NCBI RefSeq assembly: GCF_024701975.1
Contig: NZ_JANLNM010000006.1
Span: 1-64,000 of the forward strand
Reading direction: 5' to 3'
DNA: 64,000 bases
Source: Variovorax sp. ZS18.2.2
GTDB taxonomy: Bacteria > Pseudomonadota > Gammaproteobacteria > Burkholderiales > Burkholderiaceae_C
A model generated the notes under the pieces. That model did no database searches. It saw only the letters and a program-made list of their open reading frames with translations, and was not told the origin of the DNA. The position numbers were made by a program, and so were the translations under genes. Positions 49,308 to 58,089 of the stretch are shown here, one piece after another. How positions within the stretch are numbered: position 1 is the stretch's first letter; each line of letters starts with the position of its first letter.

Positions 49308-50210
49308 ATGCGCCGCAAGATCCCACCCCTGCAAACCCTCGTGTGCTTCGACGCCGCCGCGCGCCACGAGAGCTACACGCGCGCCGCGCAGGAACTCGCG
49401 CTCACGCAGAGCGCGGTGTCGCGGCAGATCGGCACGCTCGAGGCCTTCCTCGGCGTCGCGCTCTTTCGCCGCACGCGGCACGGCGTGGCGCTCACCGCGA
49501 GCGGCGCGGCTTATGCGCGGCAGATCACCAAGCGGCTCGAAGCGATGGAGCGCGACACGCTCGACGCCATGGCGCACCAGGGCGAAGGCGGCTCGCTGTC
49601 GCTGGCCGCAGTGCCCACCTTCGCCACGCGCTGGCTGATGCCGCGCCTGAAGGGCTTCGCCGCGCTGCAGCCCGACGTGGTGGTGCACATCGAGACGCGC
49701 ACCCGCCCCTTTCTTTTTGCCGACGCGGAGTTCGACGCGGCCCTCTACGCCGGCACGCCCGCACAGGTCGAAAACTGGGCCGGCACGCGCGCGCTGCTGC
49801 TGATGCATGAAGACGTGGTGCCGGTGTGCAGCCCTTCACTGCTTCCGCGCGGCAAGGCTGTGGCGCCGGGTGTGATCGCGAAGATGCCGCTGCTGCAGCA
49901 GAGCACGCGGCCCGACGGCTGGCGCCAGTGGTTCGATGCGCAGCAGATCGACGCGCCCAACGCGCGCGGCGGCCCGCGCTACGAGCTGTTCTCCATCCTC
50001 GCCGCGGCCGCATCGCACGGCCTGGGCGTCGCGTTGATGCCGACGATGCTGGTGGCCGACGAGCTGGCGCGCGGCGAATTGGTGGTGGCGTGCGCGCGGC
50101 CGCTCTCGGGCGAGCGCAACTACTACCTCGTGACGCCGGAGCGCGCCGACCAGCGGCCGCTGCTCAAGTTCTTCAGCGACTGGTTGCTGGAGCAGGCGCG
50201 CCAAGGTTGA
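49308..50210 (+). CDS. LysR-family regulator, likely of glutarate catabolism
   Basis: A 300-residue LysR protein of the GcvA-like group, with HTH ESYTRAAQELALTQSAVSRQI at about residues 21-41. ATG at 49308 gives the normal N-terminus. It is divergent from gcdH, the same arrangement as GcdR of Pseudomonas, whose family acts as an activator of the glutarate operon. Effector glutarate is inference. The next gene starts 3 bases after its stop. Confidence 0.93.
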   Translation: MRRKIPPLQTLVCFDAAARHESYTRAAQELALTQSAVSRQIGTLEAFLGVALFRRTRHGVALTASGAAYARQITKRLEAMERDTLDAMAHQGEGGSLSLAAVPTFATRWLMPRLKGFAALQPDVVVHIETRTRPFLFADAEFDAALYAGTPAQVENWAGTRALLLMHEDVVPVCSPSLLPRGKAVAPGVIAKMPLLQQSTRPDGWRQWFDAQQIDAPNARGGPRYELFSILAAAASHGLGVALMPTMLVADELARGELVVACARPLSGERNYYLVTPERADQRPLLKFFSDWLLEQARQG

Positions 50211-50212
50211 GA

Positions 50213-51157
50213 ATGCGCGCCATGACGACGCGCGACAGCCGCTCCGAATACGAATGGCGCATGCACAAGGTGCTCACGCACATCGACGACCACCTCGACG
50301 AGGCGCTCGAACTCGCGGCACTGGCCGACGTGGCGCACTTCTCGGCGTACCACTTCCATCGCCTCTTCGCGGCCTGGGCCGGCGAGACGCTGGGCGACTA
50401 CATCCGGCGCCGCCGCGTGGAGGTGGGCGCGCGGCGGCTGGCCACCCAGCCGCGCCTCTCAGTGCTCGAGGCGGCGGTGTCGGTGGGCTTCGGTTCGGGC
50501 GAGGCATTCACCCGTGCGTTCCGCGCGCATTTCGGCAGCGCGCCCAGCGCGTGGCGTGCATCGCACGACTGGTCGTTGCCGTGCGACGACCCCTCATCAC
50601 GCAATAGCAATCCTGATCAGATCGCCCTGCATGGCTTCACGAAGAATGGATCTCCAACGCGCAATCCTGCGCACGAGGAGCCACCTGTGAATGTCCAGCT
50701 GATCACCCGCCCACCCGTCACCATTGCGTACCTGCGCTACACCGGCCCGTTCGGCGCGCCGGTGGGCGATTTCTGGGCCACGAAGGCCGCGCCCTGGATC
50801 TGCGCGCACAACCTGTGGTCGCATGCGCGCTACGGCATCAGCCACGACGACCCGAGCATCACCGCGCCCGCGCATTCGCGCTACGACGCCTGCGTGGAAG
50901 TCCCCGGCGATTTCGTGCCCGACGGTGGTTTCCAGAAGACGGTGTTGCCAGGCGGGCGCTATGCCTCGCTCGGGTTCCAGGGCCTGCCCGGAGAGATCAA
51001 CGATGCATGGACGCGCCTGATGCGCGACTGGTTGCCCGCCAGCGGCTTCCAGTTCGACAGCCGGCCCGCGTTCGAGTACTACGGGCCCGGCATGGCCTTC
51101 GACGAGAAGACCGGCGCGTTCGAATGCGACATCTGCATTCCGATCGCGCCGCTCTGA
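50213..51157 (+). CDS. AraC-family regulator with GyrI-like domain
   Basis: A 314-residue protein. Two AraC helix-turn-helix motifs fill residues 10-115 (LELAALADVAHFSAYHFHRLF, then ...LSVLEAAVSVGFGSGEAFTRAF). A variable linker (about 120-155) follows, then a GyrI/Rob-like effector domain from PVTIAYLRYTGPFGAPVGDFW to the end. This is the Rob/SoxS-related drug-sensing layout. ATG at 50213 or 50222 are both possible, and the first follows AAGG. It abuts the LysR gene but probably regulates other genes. Confidence 0.92.
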   Translation: MRAMTTRDSRSEYEWRMHKVLTHIDDHLDEALELAALADVAHFSAYHFHRLFAAWAGETLGDYIRRRRVEVGARRLATQPRLSVLEAAVSVGFGSGEAFTRAFRAHFGSAPSAWRASHDWSLPCDDPSSRNSNPDQIALHGFTKNGSPTRNPAHEEPPVNVQLITRPPVTIAYLRYTGPFGAPVGDFWATKAAPWICAHNLWSHARYGISHDDPSITAPAHSRYDACVEVPGDFVPDGGFQKTVLPGGRYASLGFQGLPGEINDAWTRLMRDWLPASGFQFDSRPAFEYYGPGMAFDEKTGAFECDICIPIAPL

Positions 51158-51238
51158 ACGCGTTTGCGCAGTTCTTTGGAAGGCGCCCGCGTCCATGCGT
51201 CGGTAGCCGATGAATTTTGTTTGAATAGCTGCTTTAAA

Positions 51239-51286
51239 CGTATCTCAAATTAGACATTTTCATGAGTATGTCTACTATGAGATACG
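51239..51286. promoter_or_regulatory. 48-bp hyphenated dyad operator upstream of the XRE gene
   Basis: CGTATCTCA (51239-51247) and TGAGATACG (51278-51286) are perfect complements. TAGACAT (51251-51257) and ATGTCTA (51268-51274) form a second pair around the same centre. The dyad ends three bases before the XRE start codon and overlaps the expected -10 region (candidate -35 TTGAAT at 51221). This is the layout of an antitoxin-type autorepression operator. Confidence 0.65.
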
Positions 51287-51289
51287 CAT

Positions 51290-51781
51290 ATGCCTTCCAC
51301 CGCACCTCCAACCCCTCAGGGAGCCAGCCGACGCCTTGAAGCTTTCGGCCGGCGTATCCATGCCCAACGAAAGGCTCTCAAGATCAGCGCCACCACGACA
51401 GCCGAGGCCGCAGGCATGTCGCGCATGACGCTGCATCGCATCGAGCGCGGGGAACCCTCCGTCACGATGGGGGCGTACATGAACGCCCTGGCGGCGTTGG
51501 GACTGGATGTCGCGGTGATCGCACCGGCCAATGCCGCCAGAGAGGCTGCAACGCCGGTATCTCCGCGCGCACCGACAAAAACCATCAGGGTCGCCGACTA
51601 CGCGCAGTTGCGCCGCCTTGCCTGGCAACTGCCTGCAAACGCAGAACTCACGCCCGAAGAAGCATGGGGAACCTACGAACGCAACTGGCGCCACGCCGCT
51701 CCGTCCGCGCTCGAAGACAACGAACGCCAGCTGCTGACCGAGCTGGCCCACTTGCTGGGCCGGAAGCCACTGGATGTTTGA
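51290..51781 (+). CDS. XRE-family HTH regulator, former toxin-partner antitoxin
   Basis: A 163-residue protein. An XRE/Cro helix-turn-helix occupies residues 18-70 (TTTAEAAGMSRMTLHRIERG). A helical C-terminus ending in WGTYERNWRHAAPSALEDNERQLL follows. Its 3' end overlaps by eight bases a gene that begins like an AbiEii/nucleotidyl-transferase protein but is destroyed after about 33 codons. The gene is preceded by a strong 48-bp dyad, consistent with self-repression. It is probably the surviving regulator of a dead two-gene system. Confidence 0.9.
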   Translation: MPSTAPPTPQGASRRLEAFGRRIHAQRKALKISATTTAEAAGMSRMTLHRIERGEPSVTMGAYMNALAALGLDVAVIAPANAAREAATPVSPRAPTKTIRVADYAQLRRLAWQLPANAELTPEEAWGTYERNWRHAAPSALEDNERQLLTELAHLLGRKPLDV

Positions 51782-51872
51782 ACGCGCGCACCATCGCCGC
51801 GTGGCCGAGGTGCTCGCAGCGCTGAACGCAAAGCTGCTGGCGGACAGCCATTGCCTGTTCGGCGGAGGCACA
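51774..51872 (+). pseudogene. Truncated AbiEii/nucleotidyl-transferase-type gene
   Basis: The first 33 codons, MFERAHHRRVAEVLAALNAK through DSHCLFGGGT, match the usual start of AbiEii/AbiGii toxin-family nucleotidyltransferases, whose GG[GT] motif begins the active site. After FGGGT the reading frame loses family character (VPHLESPSGNGQ) and enters sequence of an unrelated gene. The metal-binding DxD region and everything after it are missing. It is a remnant, probably a deletion that fused its 5' end to the upstream region of the 2OG-Fe oxygenase. Confidence 0.72.
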
Positions 51873-51940
51873 GTGCCCCATCTGGAATCGCCGTCCGGAA
51901 ACGGCCAGCACTGCCGGCCCGGCGCCCGGACACTGGCCCG

Positions 51941-52663
51941 ATGCAAATCCCTGTCACCCTTGCCCGCACGATCGACGCCCTCGACTGGCCCCGCATCGAG
52001 ACCGATCTCGCCACCCGCGGCTGCGCCACCACCGGCCAGCTGTTCACTCCGAAGGAATGCGCCCAGCTCGCGGCGATGTACGACGAAGGCGGCCATCATT
52101 TCCGCAGCCGCGTGGTCATGCAGCGCCACGGCTTCGGCCAGGGCGAGTACCAGTACTTCGCGAACCCGCTGCCGCCGCTCGTTGCCGCGTGGCGCAGCGC
52201 GCTCTATGAACGCCTCGCGCCGCTCGCCAATGCCTGGGCGAGCGCGATGGGCCAGCCGGCCGACTACCCGGGCGATCACGCCGCCTACCTCGCGCGCTGC
52301 CATGCGGCGGGCCAGTTGCGCCCCACCCCGCTGCTGCTGCGCTACGACGAAGGTGACTACAACTGCCTGCACCAGGACCTGTACGGCGATCTGCAGTTTC
52401 CGCTGCAGCTCACGGTGCTGTTGAGCCGGCCGGGCGTGGACTTCACCGGCGGCGAGTTCGTGCTGACCGAGCAGCGGCCGCGCATGCAGTCACGCGCCGA
52501 GGTGGTGTCGCTCGCGCAGGGCGAGGCCGTGATCTTCGCGGTCAACCAGCGCCCGGTGGCGGGCACGCGCGGCACCTACCGCGTGACGATGCGCCACGGC
52601 GTGAGCCGCCTGCGCTCGGGGCGACGGCACACGGTGGGGCTCATCTTCCACGACGCGCGCTGA
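51941..52663 (+). CDS. 2-oxoglutarate/Fe(II)-dependent oxygenase
   Basis: A 240-residue cytosolic oxygenase of the double-stranded beta-helix fold. The Fe ligands are His and Asp in CLHQDLYGD and a distal His in the RHGVSRLRSG region, with Arg in RRHT to bind 2-oxoglutarate. GGEFVLTEQRP is a typical inner block. The protein resembles bacterial prolyl-hydroxylase- or AlkB-like dioxygenases with no assigned substrate. The promoter must lie within or before the deletion remnant that precedes it. Confidence 0.88.
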   Translation: MQIPVTLARTIDALDWPRIETDLATRGCATTGQLFTPKECAQLAAMYDEGGHHFRSRVVMQRHGFGQGEYQYFANPLPPLVAAWRSALYERLAPLANAWASAMGQPADYPGDHAAYLARCHAAGQLRPTPLLLRYDEGDYNCLHQDLYGDLQFPLQLTVLLSRPGVDFTGGEFVLTEQRPRMQSRAEVVSLAQGEAVIFAVNQRPVAGTRGTYRVTMRHGVSRLRSGRRHTVGLIFHDAR

Positions 52664-52848
52664 AAACTCCCGACTCCCGCACGACCGTGCACTAATCCAC
52701 GAGAAAGCCGAAGTCGCGCAAAATCCCTGTCGCGCCAGGCGCGCCCGCCAGAATTTCCGACACCCAACGATCGGAACGGCGGGCAACCCTGGTGCCGATC
52801 CGCGGCCGACCCGCAGCGGATGCGTTCGAGTGGTCGACAGGGAGCTGT

Positions 52849-54816
52849 ATGAACATGAACTCGTCCGGATTTCCGGATGTGGCGGGAAAGCCGCCGTTTG
52901 AATCCACCGCCGCGCGCACGCCGCCGGCGGCCGAGCCCGAGGCCCCACCTCGACGCTCACGCCATTTCAGGGTCGACGTGGGCACCATCGTCAGCGCGGT
53001 TGCCCTGGCCCAGTCGCTGCTGCTGGTGTCGCTCGGCTACTGGGGCTCGCAGCGGCTGGTGTCGAACATCGGCACCTCCGCGCACCGGGCCGCCCACGAC
53101 CGGACCGAGGACAAGGTGCTCGCCTTCCTGGCGAAGGCGGAGTCGGTGGTCGGCGCCATCGGCGGCGCGCCGAGCCTGAGCCCCGCGGGCGAACACGCCG
53201 ACCACACCGCGGAGCTGCTCTGGACACTGCTGCAGCAATCGCCCGAACTCGACAGCCTGTACGTGGCCGACGAAAGCGGCCAGATGCTGATGGCGCTGCG
53301 CTACCCGGTGCCTGCGATCCGGCACATCGCGCGCGGCGCGGAATTCACCACCGAGACCTGGCAGTACAAGCGGCCCCTCGGGGCGGAACTGGATGCGCAG
53401 CAGCGCTTTGCCACGCAGCGCGTCGAGTCCTTTCGCAGCAGCTACGACCCGACCCGGCGCAGCTGGTTCCAGCAGGCCAACAAGATGCAGGGGCCGATAT
53501 GGACGCAGCCCTATGTGTTCGCCGCGGCGCAGGAACTGGGCGTGACCTATGCCGAGCCGAGCGAGCGCCGTTCCACCGATGGCAGTCCCAGGTCGCTGGT
53601 GGTGGCGGGCGACGTTTCGCTCGGGCGCCTGTCGGAGTTCGTGCGGCTCTTCAGCAGCAACGGCTATGGCCACAGCGCCCTGCTGAGCGCCGACCACAAG
53701 GTGCTGGCACGCAGCGACCTGCCGGGCGTGCTGCACCGGCTGGAGCCGCCCGCCGGCGTCCTCGGCACGCTGCACGCGCAGATGCACGTACACATGACGA
53801 CCGACGGTACCCGGGGCGGCAACGGCGACTCGACCTTCTCTTTCGATTTCGACGGCAAGCGCTACCTCGTGCAGACCTCGCTGATCCCGTCCACGGGCTG
53901 GGAGCTGGTGAGCTGGGTGCCCGAGGACATGGTGCTCGGCGATCTGCGCCGCGCGGTGCTCTGGGGGCTGCTGCTGGCACTGGTGTTCCTGGCGCTGGCG
54001 CTGTTCATGTCGCTCAAGCTGTCGAAGCTGGTGACCTCGCCGGTGGAAAACCTCTCGCGCATCGCGCGCCGCATCGGCCTGCTGGAACTGGACAACCTGC
54101 CGCGCGAGCCCAGCCGCGTGCTGGAGATCCAGCACCTGGACCAGGCGCTTGACGACTCGGCGCGCAGCCTGAAGGCCTTCAGCAAGTTCGTGCCGGTGGA
54201 CGTGATCAACCAGCTCGTCGCCGAGGGGCATTCGCTCGCACCCAACGGTGCGGCGCGCCGGGTGACGGTGATGTTCACCGACGTGGAGGGCTTCACCTCG
54301 ATCTCGGAATCGCTGCCCATCGACGTGCTGGTCGGCATGCTGACCGAGTACTTCAACCTGGCGACCGGCGTGTTCGCGCGCTACGGCGGCGTGGTCGACA
54401 AGTTCATCGGCGACGGCATCATGGTGCTGTGGGGCGCGCCCGCGGACATGAAGGACGCGGAGTACCGCGCCTGCCTGGCCGCGCTGCAGCTGCATGTGCA
54501 GATGAGCGATCTCAACAGCAGATGGCGCGCCAAGGGCCTGCCCGAGTTCCGCACCCGCATCGGCATCCACACCGGCGTGGTGATCGCGGGGGTGCTGGGC
54601 TCGAACGACCGGCTGTCTTACACGGCGTTCGGCGACGTCATCAACGTGGCGAGCCGCATCGAGGGCATCAACAAGCAGCTGGGGACGCAGACGCTGGTGT
54701 CGGAAGACACCTTCGCGGGCCTGAAGGGGCGCCTCGGCACGCGCCGCATCGAGGAACTGGTGGAACTGCGCGGCCGCCAGACGCGCATGGTGCTCTACGA
54801 GCTGATGAAGCCTTGA
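52849..54816 (+). CDS. Receptor-type class III adenylate/guanylate cyclase
   Basis: A 655-residue membrane cyclase. One helix at about residues 43-64, a periplasmic sensor of roughly 300 residues resembling a dCache domain, a second helix at about 368-390 with a HAMP-like segment, and a C-terminal class III cyclase domain. Metal-binding Asp478 (VMFTDVEGFTSI) and Asp522 (GDGIMVLWG) are present. The start at 52849 follows AGGGAG; a GTG at 52792 is longer without a Shine-Dalgarno. It turns an external signal into cyclic nucleotide. Signal unknown. Confidence 0.92.
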   Translation: MNMNSSGFPDVAGKPPFESTAARTPPAAEPEAPPRRSRHFRVDVGTIVSAVALAQSLLLVSLGYWGSQRLVSNIGTSAHRAAHDRTEDKVLAFLAKAESVVGAIGGAPSLSPAGEHADHTAELLWTLLQQSPELDSLYVADESGQMLMALRYPVPAIRHIARGAEFTTETWQYKRPLGAELDAQQRFATQRVESFRSSYDPTRRSWFQQANKMQGPIWTQPYVFAAAQELGVTYAEPSERRSTDGSPRSLVVAGDVSLGRLSEFVRLFSSNGYGHSALLSADHKVLARSDLPGVLHRLEPPAGVLGTLHAQMHVHMTTDGTRGGNGDSTFSFDFDGKRYLVQTSLIPSTGWELVSWVPEDMVLGDLRRAVLWGLLLALVFLALALFMSLKLSKLVTSPVENLSRIARRIGLLELDNLPREPSRVLEIQHLDQALDDSARSLKAFSKFVPVDVINQLVAEGHSLAPNGAARRVTVMFTDVEGFTSISESLPIDVLVGMLTEYFNLATGVFARYGGVVDKFIGDGIMVLWGAPADMKDAEYRACLAALQLHVQMSDLNSRWRAKGLPEFRTRIGIHTGVVIAGVLGSNDRLSYTAFGDVINVASRIEGINKQLGTQTLVSEDTFAGLKGRLGTRRIEELVELRGRQTRMVLYELMKP

Positions 54817-54823
54817 GCGTCGT

Positions 54824-55255
54824 TCAGCGTGGCGACGGCGTGACGCGCACCAGCACCAGGTCGGCGGTGGCGCCGCTGCCCTGCGTGAGCACCGGGTACT
54901 GCGTGTCGTTGATGAAGAGCAGCTGCTCGCCGCGCAGGATGCGCGCCGACACCGCGTAGCGCATGCGCGGATCGATGCGCGCGGCATCGACCTGCAGGTC
55001 GTAGGCGAAGGGCGGCTGCTTGCCGTTGGCCTTGATGCGCTGCTCGGCCAGCGTGACCGAAGGCGCGTCCATGCGCGACACATCGAGCAGCTGGACCACG
55101 ACCTCGGCCGAGGGATCGAGCGCGATGCGCTCGCGGTAGGTCACAGTGCCGCTCACGCGCAGCGACGACGCAGCGGGCGAAGGCGATGCACAGGCGCTCA
55201 GCAACGAGGCGCCGGCCGTGGCGGAAAGCAGGAGAAGGCTGGTGCGTCTTTTCAT
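54824..55255 (-). CDS. YbaY-like lipoprotein
   Basis: A 143-residue lipoprotein with a clean lipobox LLSAC (Cys22). It has a beta-sandwich domain with the segment VSGTVTYRERIALDPSAEVVV and later VTLAEQRIKANGKQPPFAYDL, the pattern of YbaY/type III secretion pilotin-like proteins. It follows acetoacetyl-CoA synthetase: an ATG at 55264 overlaps that gene's stop as TAATG, while 55255 gives the better lipoprotein signal. It is convergent with the cyclase. Confidence 0.85.
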   Translation of the reverse strand: MKRRTSLLLLSATAGASLLSACASPSPAASSLRVSGTVTYRERIALDPSAEVVVQLLDVSRMDAPSVTLAEQRIKANGKQPPFAYDLQVDAARIDPRMRYAVSARILRGEQLLFINDTQYPVLTQGSGATADLVLVRVTPSPR

Positions 55256-55263
55256 CCGGCCCA

Positions 55264-57258
55264 TTATGCGGAGGCACGCTCGGCGGCAAAAGCCACATAC
55301 CAATCGAGGCTTCCCGGGTTGGCCATCGCCTCGCGGTTCACCACCTTCTCGATCGGCTGGCCCAGCAGCAGCTTCTTGATCGGCAGCTCCTGCTTCTTGC
55401 CCGAGAGCGTGCGCGGAATCTCGGCGACCTGGAAGATGTCGTTGGGCACGAAGCGCGGCGAGAGCGAGGTCTTGATGGCGTTGTTGAGGCGGGTGCGCAT
55501 CGCCTCGTCGAGCGCCACGCCCGGACGCAGCACCACGAAGAGCGGCATGTAGCTGTCGCGGCCCAGGTATTCGAGATCGACCACCATCGAGTCGAGCACT
55601 TCGGGCAGGCCCTCGACCGCGCTGTAGATCTCGCTGGTGCCCATGCGCAGGCCCTGGCGGTTGATCGTGGCGTCGCTGCGGCCGTAGATGATGCAGCCGC
55701 CGTCTTCGCCGATCCTGATCCAGTCGCCGTGGCGCCATACGCCGGGGTAGGTGTCGAAGTAGCTCGACACATAGCGCGCGTTGCCCTCGTCGCCCCAGAA
55801 GTAGAGCGGCATCGAAGGAATGGCTTTCGTGCAGACCAGTTCGCCGACCTCGCCGATGACCGGCTGGCCCTGCTCGTTCCACGCCTCGACCGCGTGGCCG
55901 AGTTCGCGGCACTGCATCTGGCCCGGCACCTCGGGCAGTTCGCGGTTGCCGCCGACGAAGGCGCCGCAGAAGTCGGTGCCGCCGGAGATGTTGCACCACC
56001 ACACCGCCTTCGAGCCCGCATCGAGGATCTGCTGCGAGCCCCAGCGCTGCACCTCGTCGGGCAGCGGCGAGCCGGTGCTGCCGAGCGCGCGCACGCGAGA
56101 AAGATCGCCGCATTCCTTTGCGACGATGCCGGCCTTCATGCAGTTGGTGAAGTAGGCCGCGCCCGCGCCGAAGAAGCTGACCTTGTGGCGCGCGACGAAG
56201 CGCCACAGCACGCCCCAGTCGGGCTTCTCCTTGCTGCCCGCCGGGTTGCCGTCGTAGATGCAGATGGTGGCGCCGAAGGCCATGCCCGAGAGCTGCGAGT
56301 TCCACATCACCCAGCCGGTGGAGCTGTACCAGTGGTAGCGCTCGCCGAAGTTGTTGGCGCTATAGCTCGCGCCCACGTCGTTGTGCAGGCCGCAAGCGTG
56401 CATGGTCAGCAGGATGCCGCCCTGCCCGTGCACGATGGGCTTGGGGAGGCCGGTGGTGCCGCTTGAATAGACGATCCAGATCGGGTGGTCGAAGGGCAGC
56501 CATTCGGGTTCGAAGGCAGCGACCTCGGCGTCGTTGCGTGCGGTGGCTTGCGTCCAATCGACGTCGTGTTCAACCGCGCTCGCTGCAAAAGGTGTCTTCA
56601 CGAGCAGCAGTTTCTGCACGCTCGGCAATTGGGCACGCAGCTCCTGCAAAACGGCGCTGCGGTCGAGCGGCTTGCCGCCGTAGTGAACGCCATCGACCGC
56701 GATCAGCACCTTGGGCTCGATCTGGCGGAAGCGGTCGGCCACGGCGGCCGTGCCCATGTCGGGCGCGCACACGCTCCAGATCGCGCCGATGCTGGAGCAC
56801 GCGAGGAACGCGACCATGGTCTCGGGCACGTTGGGCATGTAGGCGGCCACGCGGTCGCCGCGCTGCACGCCGAGCGACTTCAGCGTGAGCGCGACCGCGG
56901 CGACCTGCCGGCGCATCTCGGGCCACGACAGCTCGCGCACTTCGCCGAGTTCGTTGTCGCTCACGATGGCGGGCATGCCGGCGGCGTGCGCTGCATCGGC
57001 ATGGCGCAGCACCTCGCGCGTGTAGTTGACCTGTGCGCCCGGGAACCAGCGCGCGCCGGGCATGTGCGCCTCGGCGAGCACCGCGGTGTGCGGCGTGGGC
57101 GACTGCAGGCCGGCGTAGTCCCAGATGCTTTGCCAGAACGCATCGAGGTCTGTGACCGACCAGCGCCACAGCGCGTCGTAGGTGTCGAACGAAAGGCCGC
57201 GCTGCTCGCGCAGCCAGTTTTGATAGAGACGGATTTGAGGGATGTTGGGAACGGACAT
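55264..57258 (-). CDS. aacS: Acetoacetyl-CoA synthetase
   Basis: A 664-residue acyl-adenylate-forming enzyme. The N-terminal region is characteristic of AacS (residues 1-100 with LWRWSVTDLDAFWQSIWDY). The AMP-binding motif IVYSSGTTGLPKPI and the downstream RSDATINRQGLRMGTSEIYS with the C-terminal lid follow. It converts acetoacetate, CoA and ATP to acetoacetyl-CoA. It lies divergently to a TetR gene at 57358. Acetoacetate produced by the BKACE enzyme at 37429 would be a natural input. Confidence 0.95.
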   Translation of the reverse strand: MSVPNIPQIRLYQNWLREQRGLSFDTYDALWRWSVTDLDAFWQSIWDYAGLQSPTPHTAVLAEAHMPGARWFPGAQVNYTREVLRHADAAHAAGMPAIVSDNELGEVRELSWPEMRRQVAAVALTLKSLGVQRGDRVAAYMPNVPETMVAFLACSSIGAIWSVCAPDMGTAAVADRFRQIEPKVLIAVDGVHYGGKPLDRSAVLQELRAQLPSVQKLLLVKTPFAASAVEHDVDWTQATARNDAEVAAFEPEWLPFDHPIWIVYSSGTTGLPKPIVHGQGGILLTMHACGLHNDVGASYSANNFGERYHWYSSTGWVMWNSQLSGMAFGATICIYDGNPAGSKEKPDWGVLWRFVARHKVSFFGAGAAYFTNCMKAGIVAKECGDLSRVRALGSTGSPLPDEVQRWGSQQILDAGSKAVWWCNISGGTDFCGAFVGGNRELPEVPGQMQCRELGHAVEAWNEQGQPVIGEVGELVCTKAIPSMPLYFWGDEGNARYVSSYFDTYPGVWRHGDWIRIGEDGGCIIYGRSDATINRQGLRMGTSEIYSAVEGLPEVLDSMVVDLEYLGRDSYMPLFVVLRPGVALDEAMRTRLNNAIKTSLSPRFVPNDIFQVAEIPRTLSGKKQELPIKKLLLGQPIEKVVNREAMANPGSLDWYVAFAAERASA

Positions 57259-57311
57259 GAACCGAGCGTAGCGCTGCGAACGACCGTGCTCAATCGGGGT
57301 TGACCTCAGGG

Positions 57312-57351
57312 TTTGTACGTGTGTTCAACATTTTTGTACAGGCGTTCAATA
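57312..57351. promoter_or_regulatory. Direct repeat operator TTTGTAC...GTTCAAYA
   Basis: Two 19-base copies at 57312-57330 and 57333-57351 share TTTGTAC and GTTCAA, with period 21 (two helical turns). They are followed six bases later by the TetR ATG at 57358. The gap separates it from the divergent acetoacetyl-CoA synthetase. TetR proteins often bind repeated or inverted half-sites here; it probably controls its own gene and the downstream operon. Confidence 0.5.
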
Positions 57352-57357
57352 CGCACC

Positions 57358-58089
57358 ATGAGCACCCGCACCCCGACCGCCCGGCGCAGCCCTCCCCGGG
57401 CCGCGGCCATCACCGCCGAAGCCGGCCGGCCCGACCGCCGCCAGGCCATCCTGCTGGCCGCAGAGAAGCTGTTCGCCCAGCACGGCTATCACGCGGTGAC
57501 GATCCGGCAGATCGCGGAAGAAGCCGGCGTGCCGCTCGCGCTGGTGGGCTACTACTTCGGGCCGAAGCACGAGCTCTTCCACGCCATCTTCGAGCACTGG
57601 AGCCACACCATCGAGGAGCGGCTCGCGCGCCTGGCGGAGGTGGACAACGACCCCGACGACGCGCACACGCTGCCGCGCATCATCGAAGCCTTCACCGCGC
57701 CCGTGCTCGCATTGCGTGCGAGCGCCGAAGGCGAGTACTACGCGCTGCTGGTGGCACGCGAGCTCTATCACGCGACCGAGGAAGCCGACCGCGTGTTGCG
57801 CGGCTACTTCGACCCGCTGGCCGCCGCGTACATCGACGCGCTGCACCTCGCGCTGCCGCACGCCACGCGCGGCCAGGTCGCATGGGGCTACCAGTTCGCG
57901 CTGGGCGCGCTGCTGCACCACCTGAACGACAGCCGCATCGAACGGCTCTCGCGCGGCGAGAACAAGCGCGCCGACCCGGCCGTGGCGCCGATGCTCGTGA
58001 ACTTCATCGTCGGCGGCCTGCGCGCCGCGCTGCCGAAGCCCAAGACCCCGCGCCCACAAAAAACCCCCACCCGGAGACAGAAGACATGA
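57358..58089 (+). CDS. TetR-family regulator (with CecR-like C-terminal domain)
   Basis: A 243-residue TetR protein. After a basic, low-complexity N-terminus (1-25), the HTH is at about residues 44-64 (AVTIRQIAEEAGVPLALVGYY). An all-helical ligand domain follows. It is the first gene of a co-oriented group encoding an ABC transporter, a cyclase-family hydrolase and fumarylacetoacetase, and likely senses their substrate. Its stop overlaps the start of the binding protein by four bases (ATGA). Confidence 0.92.
   Translation: MSTRTPTARRSPPRAAAITAEAGRPDRRQAILLAAEKLFAQHGYHAVTIRQIAEEAGVPLALVGYYFGPKHELFHAIFEHWSHTIEERLARLAEVDNDPDDAHTLPRIIEAFTAPVLALRASAEGEYYALLVARELYHATEEADRVLRGYFDPLAAAYIDALHLALPHATRGQVAWGYQFALGALLHHLNDSRIERLSRGENKRADPAVAPMLVNFIVGGLRAALPKPKTPRPQKTPTRRQKT

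Noticed and set aside
51774-52424. An intact 216-residue gene overlapping the 2OG-Fe oxygenase
   Set aside because: Only the first 33 codons look like a known protein. The rest lies in another frame of the oxygenase gene.
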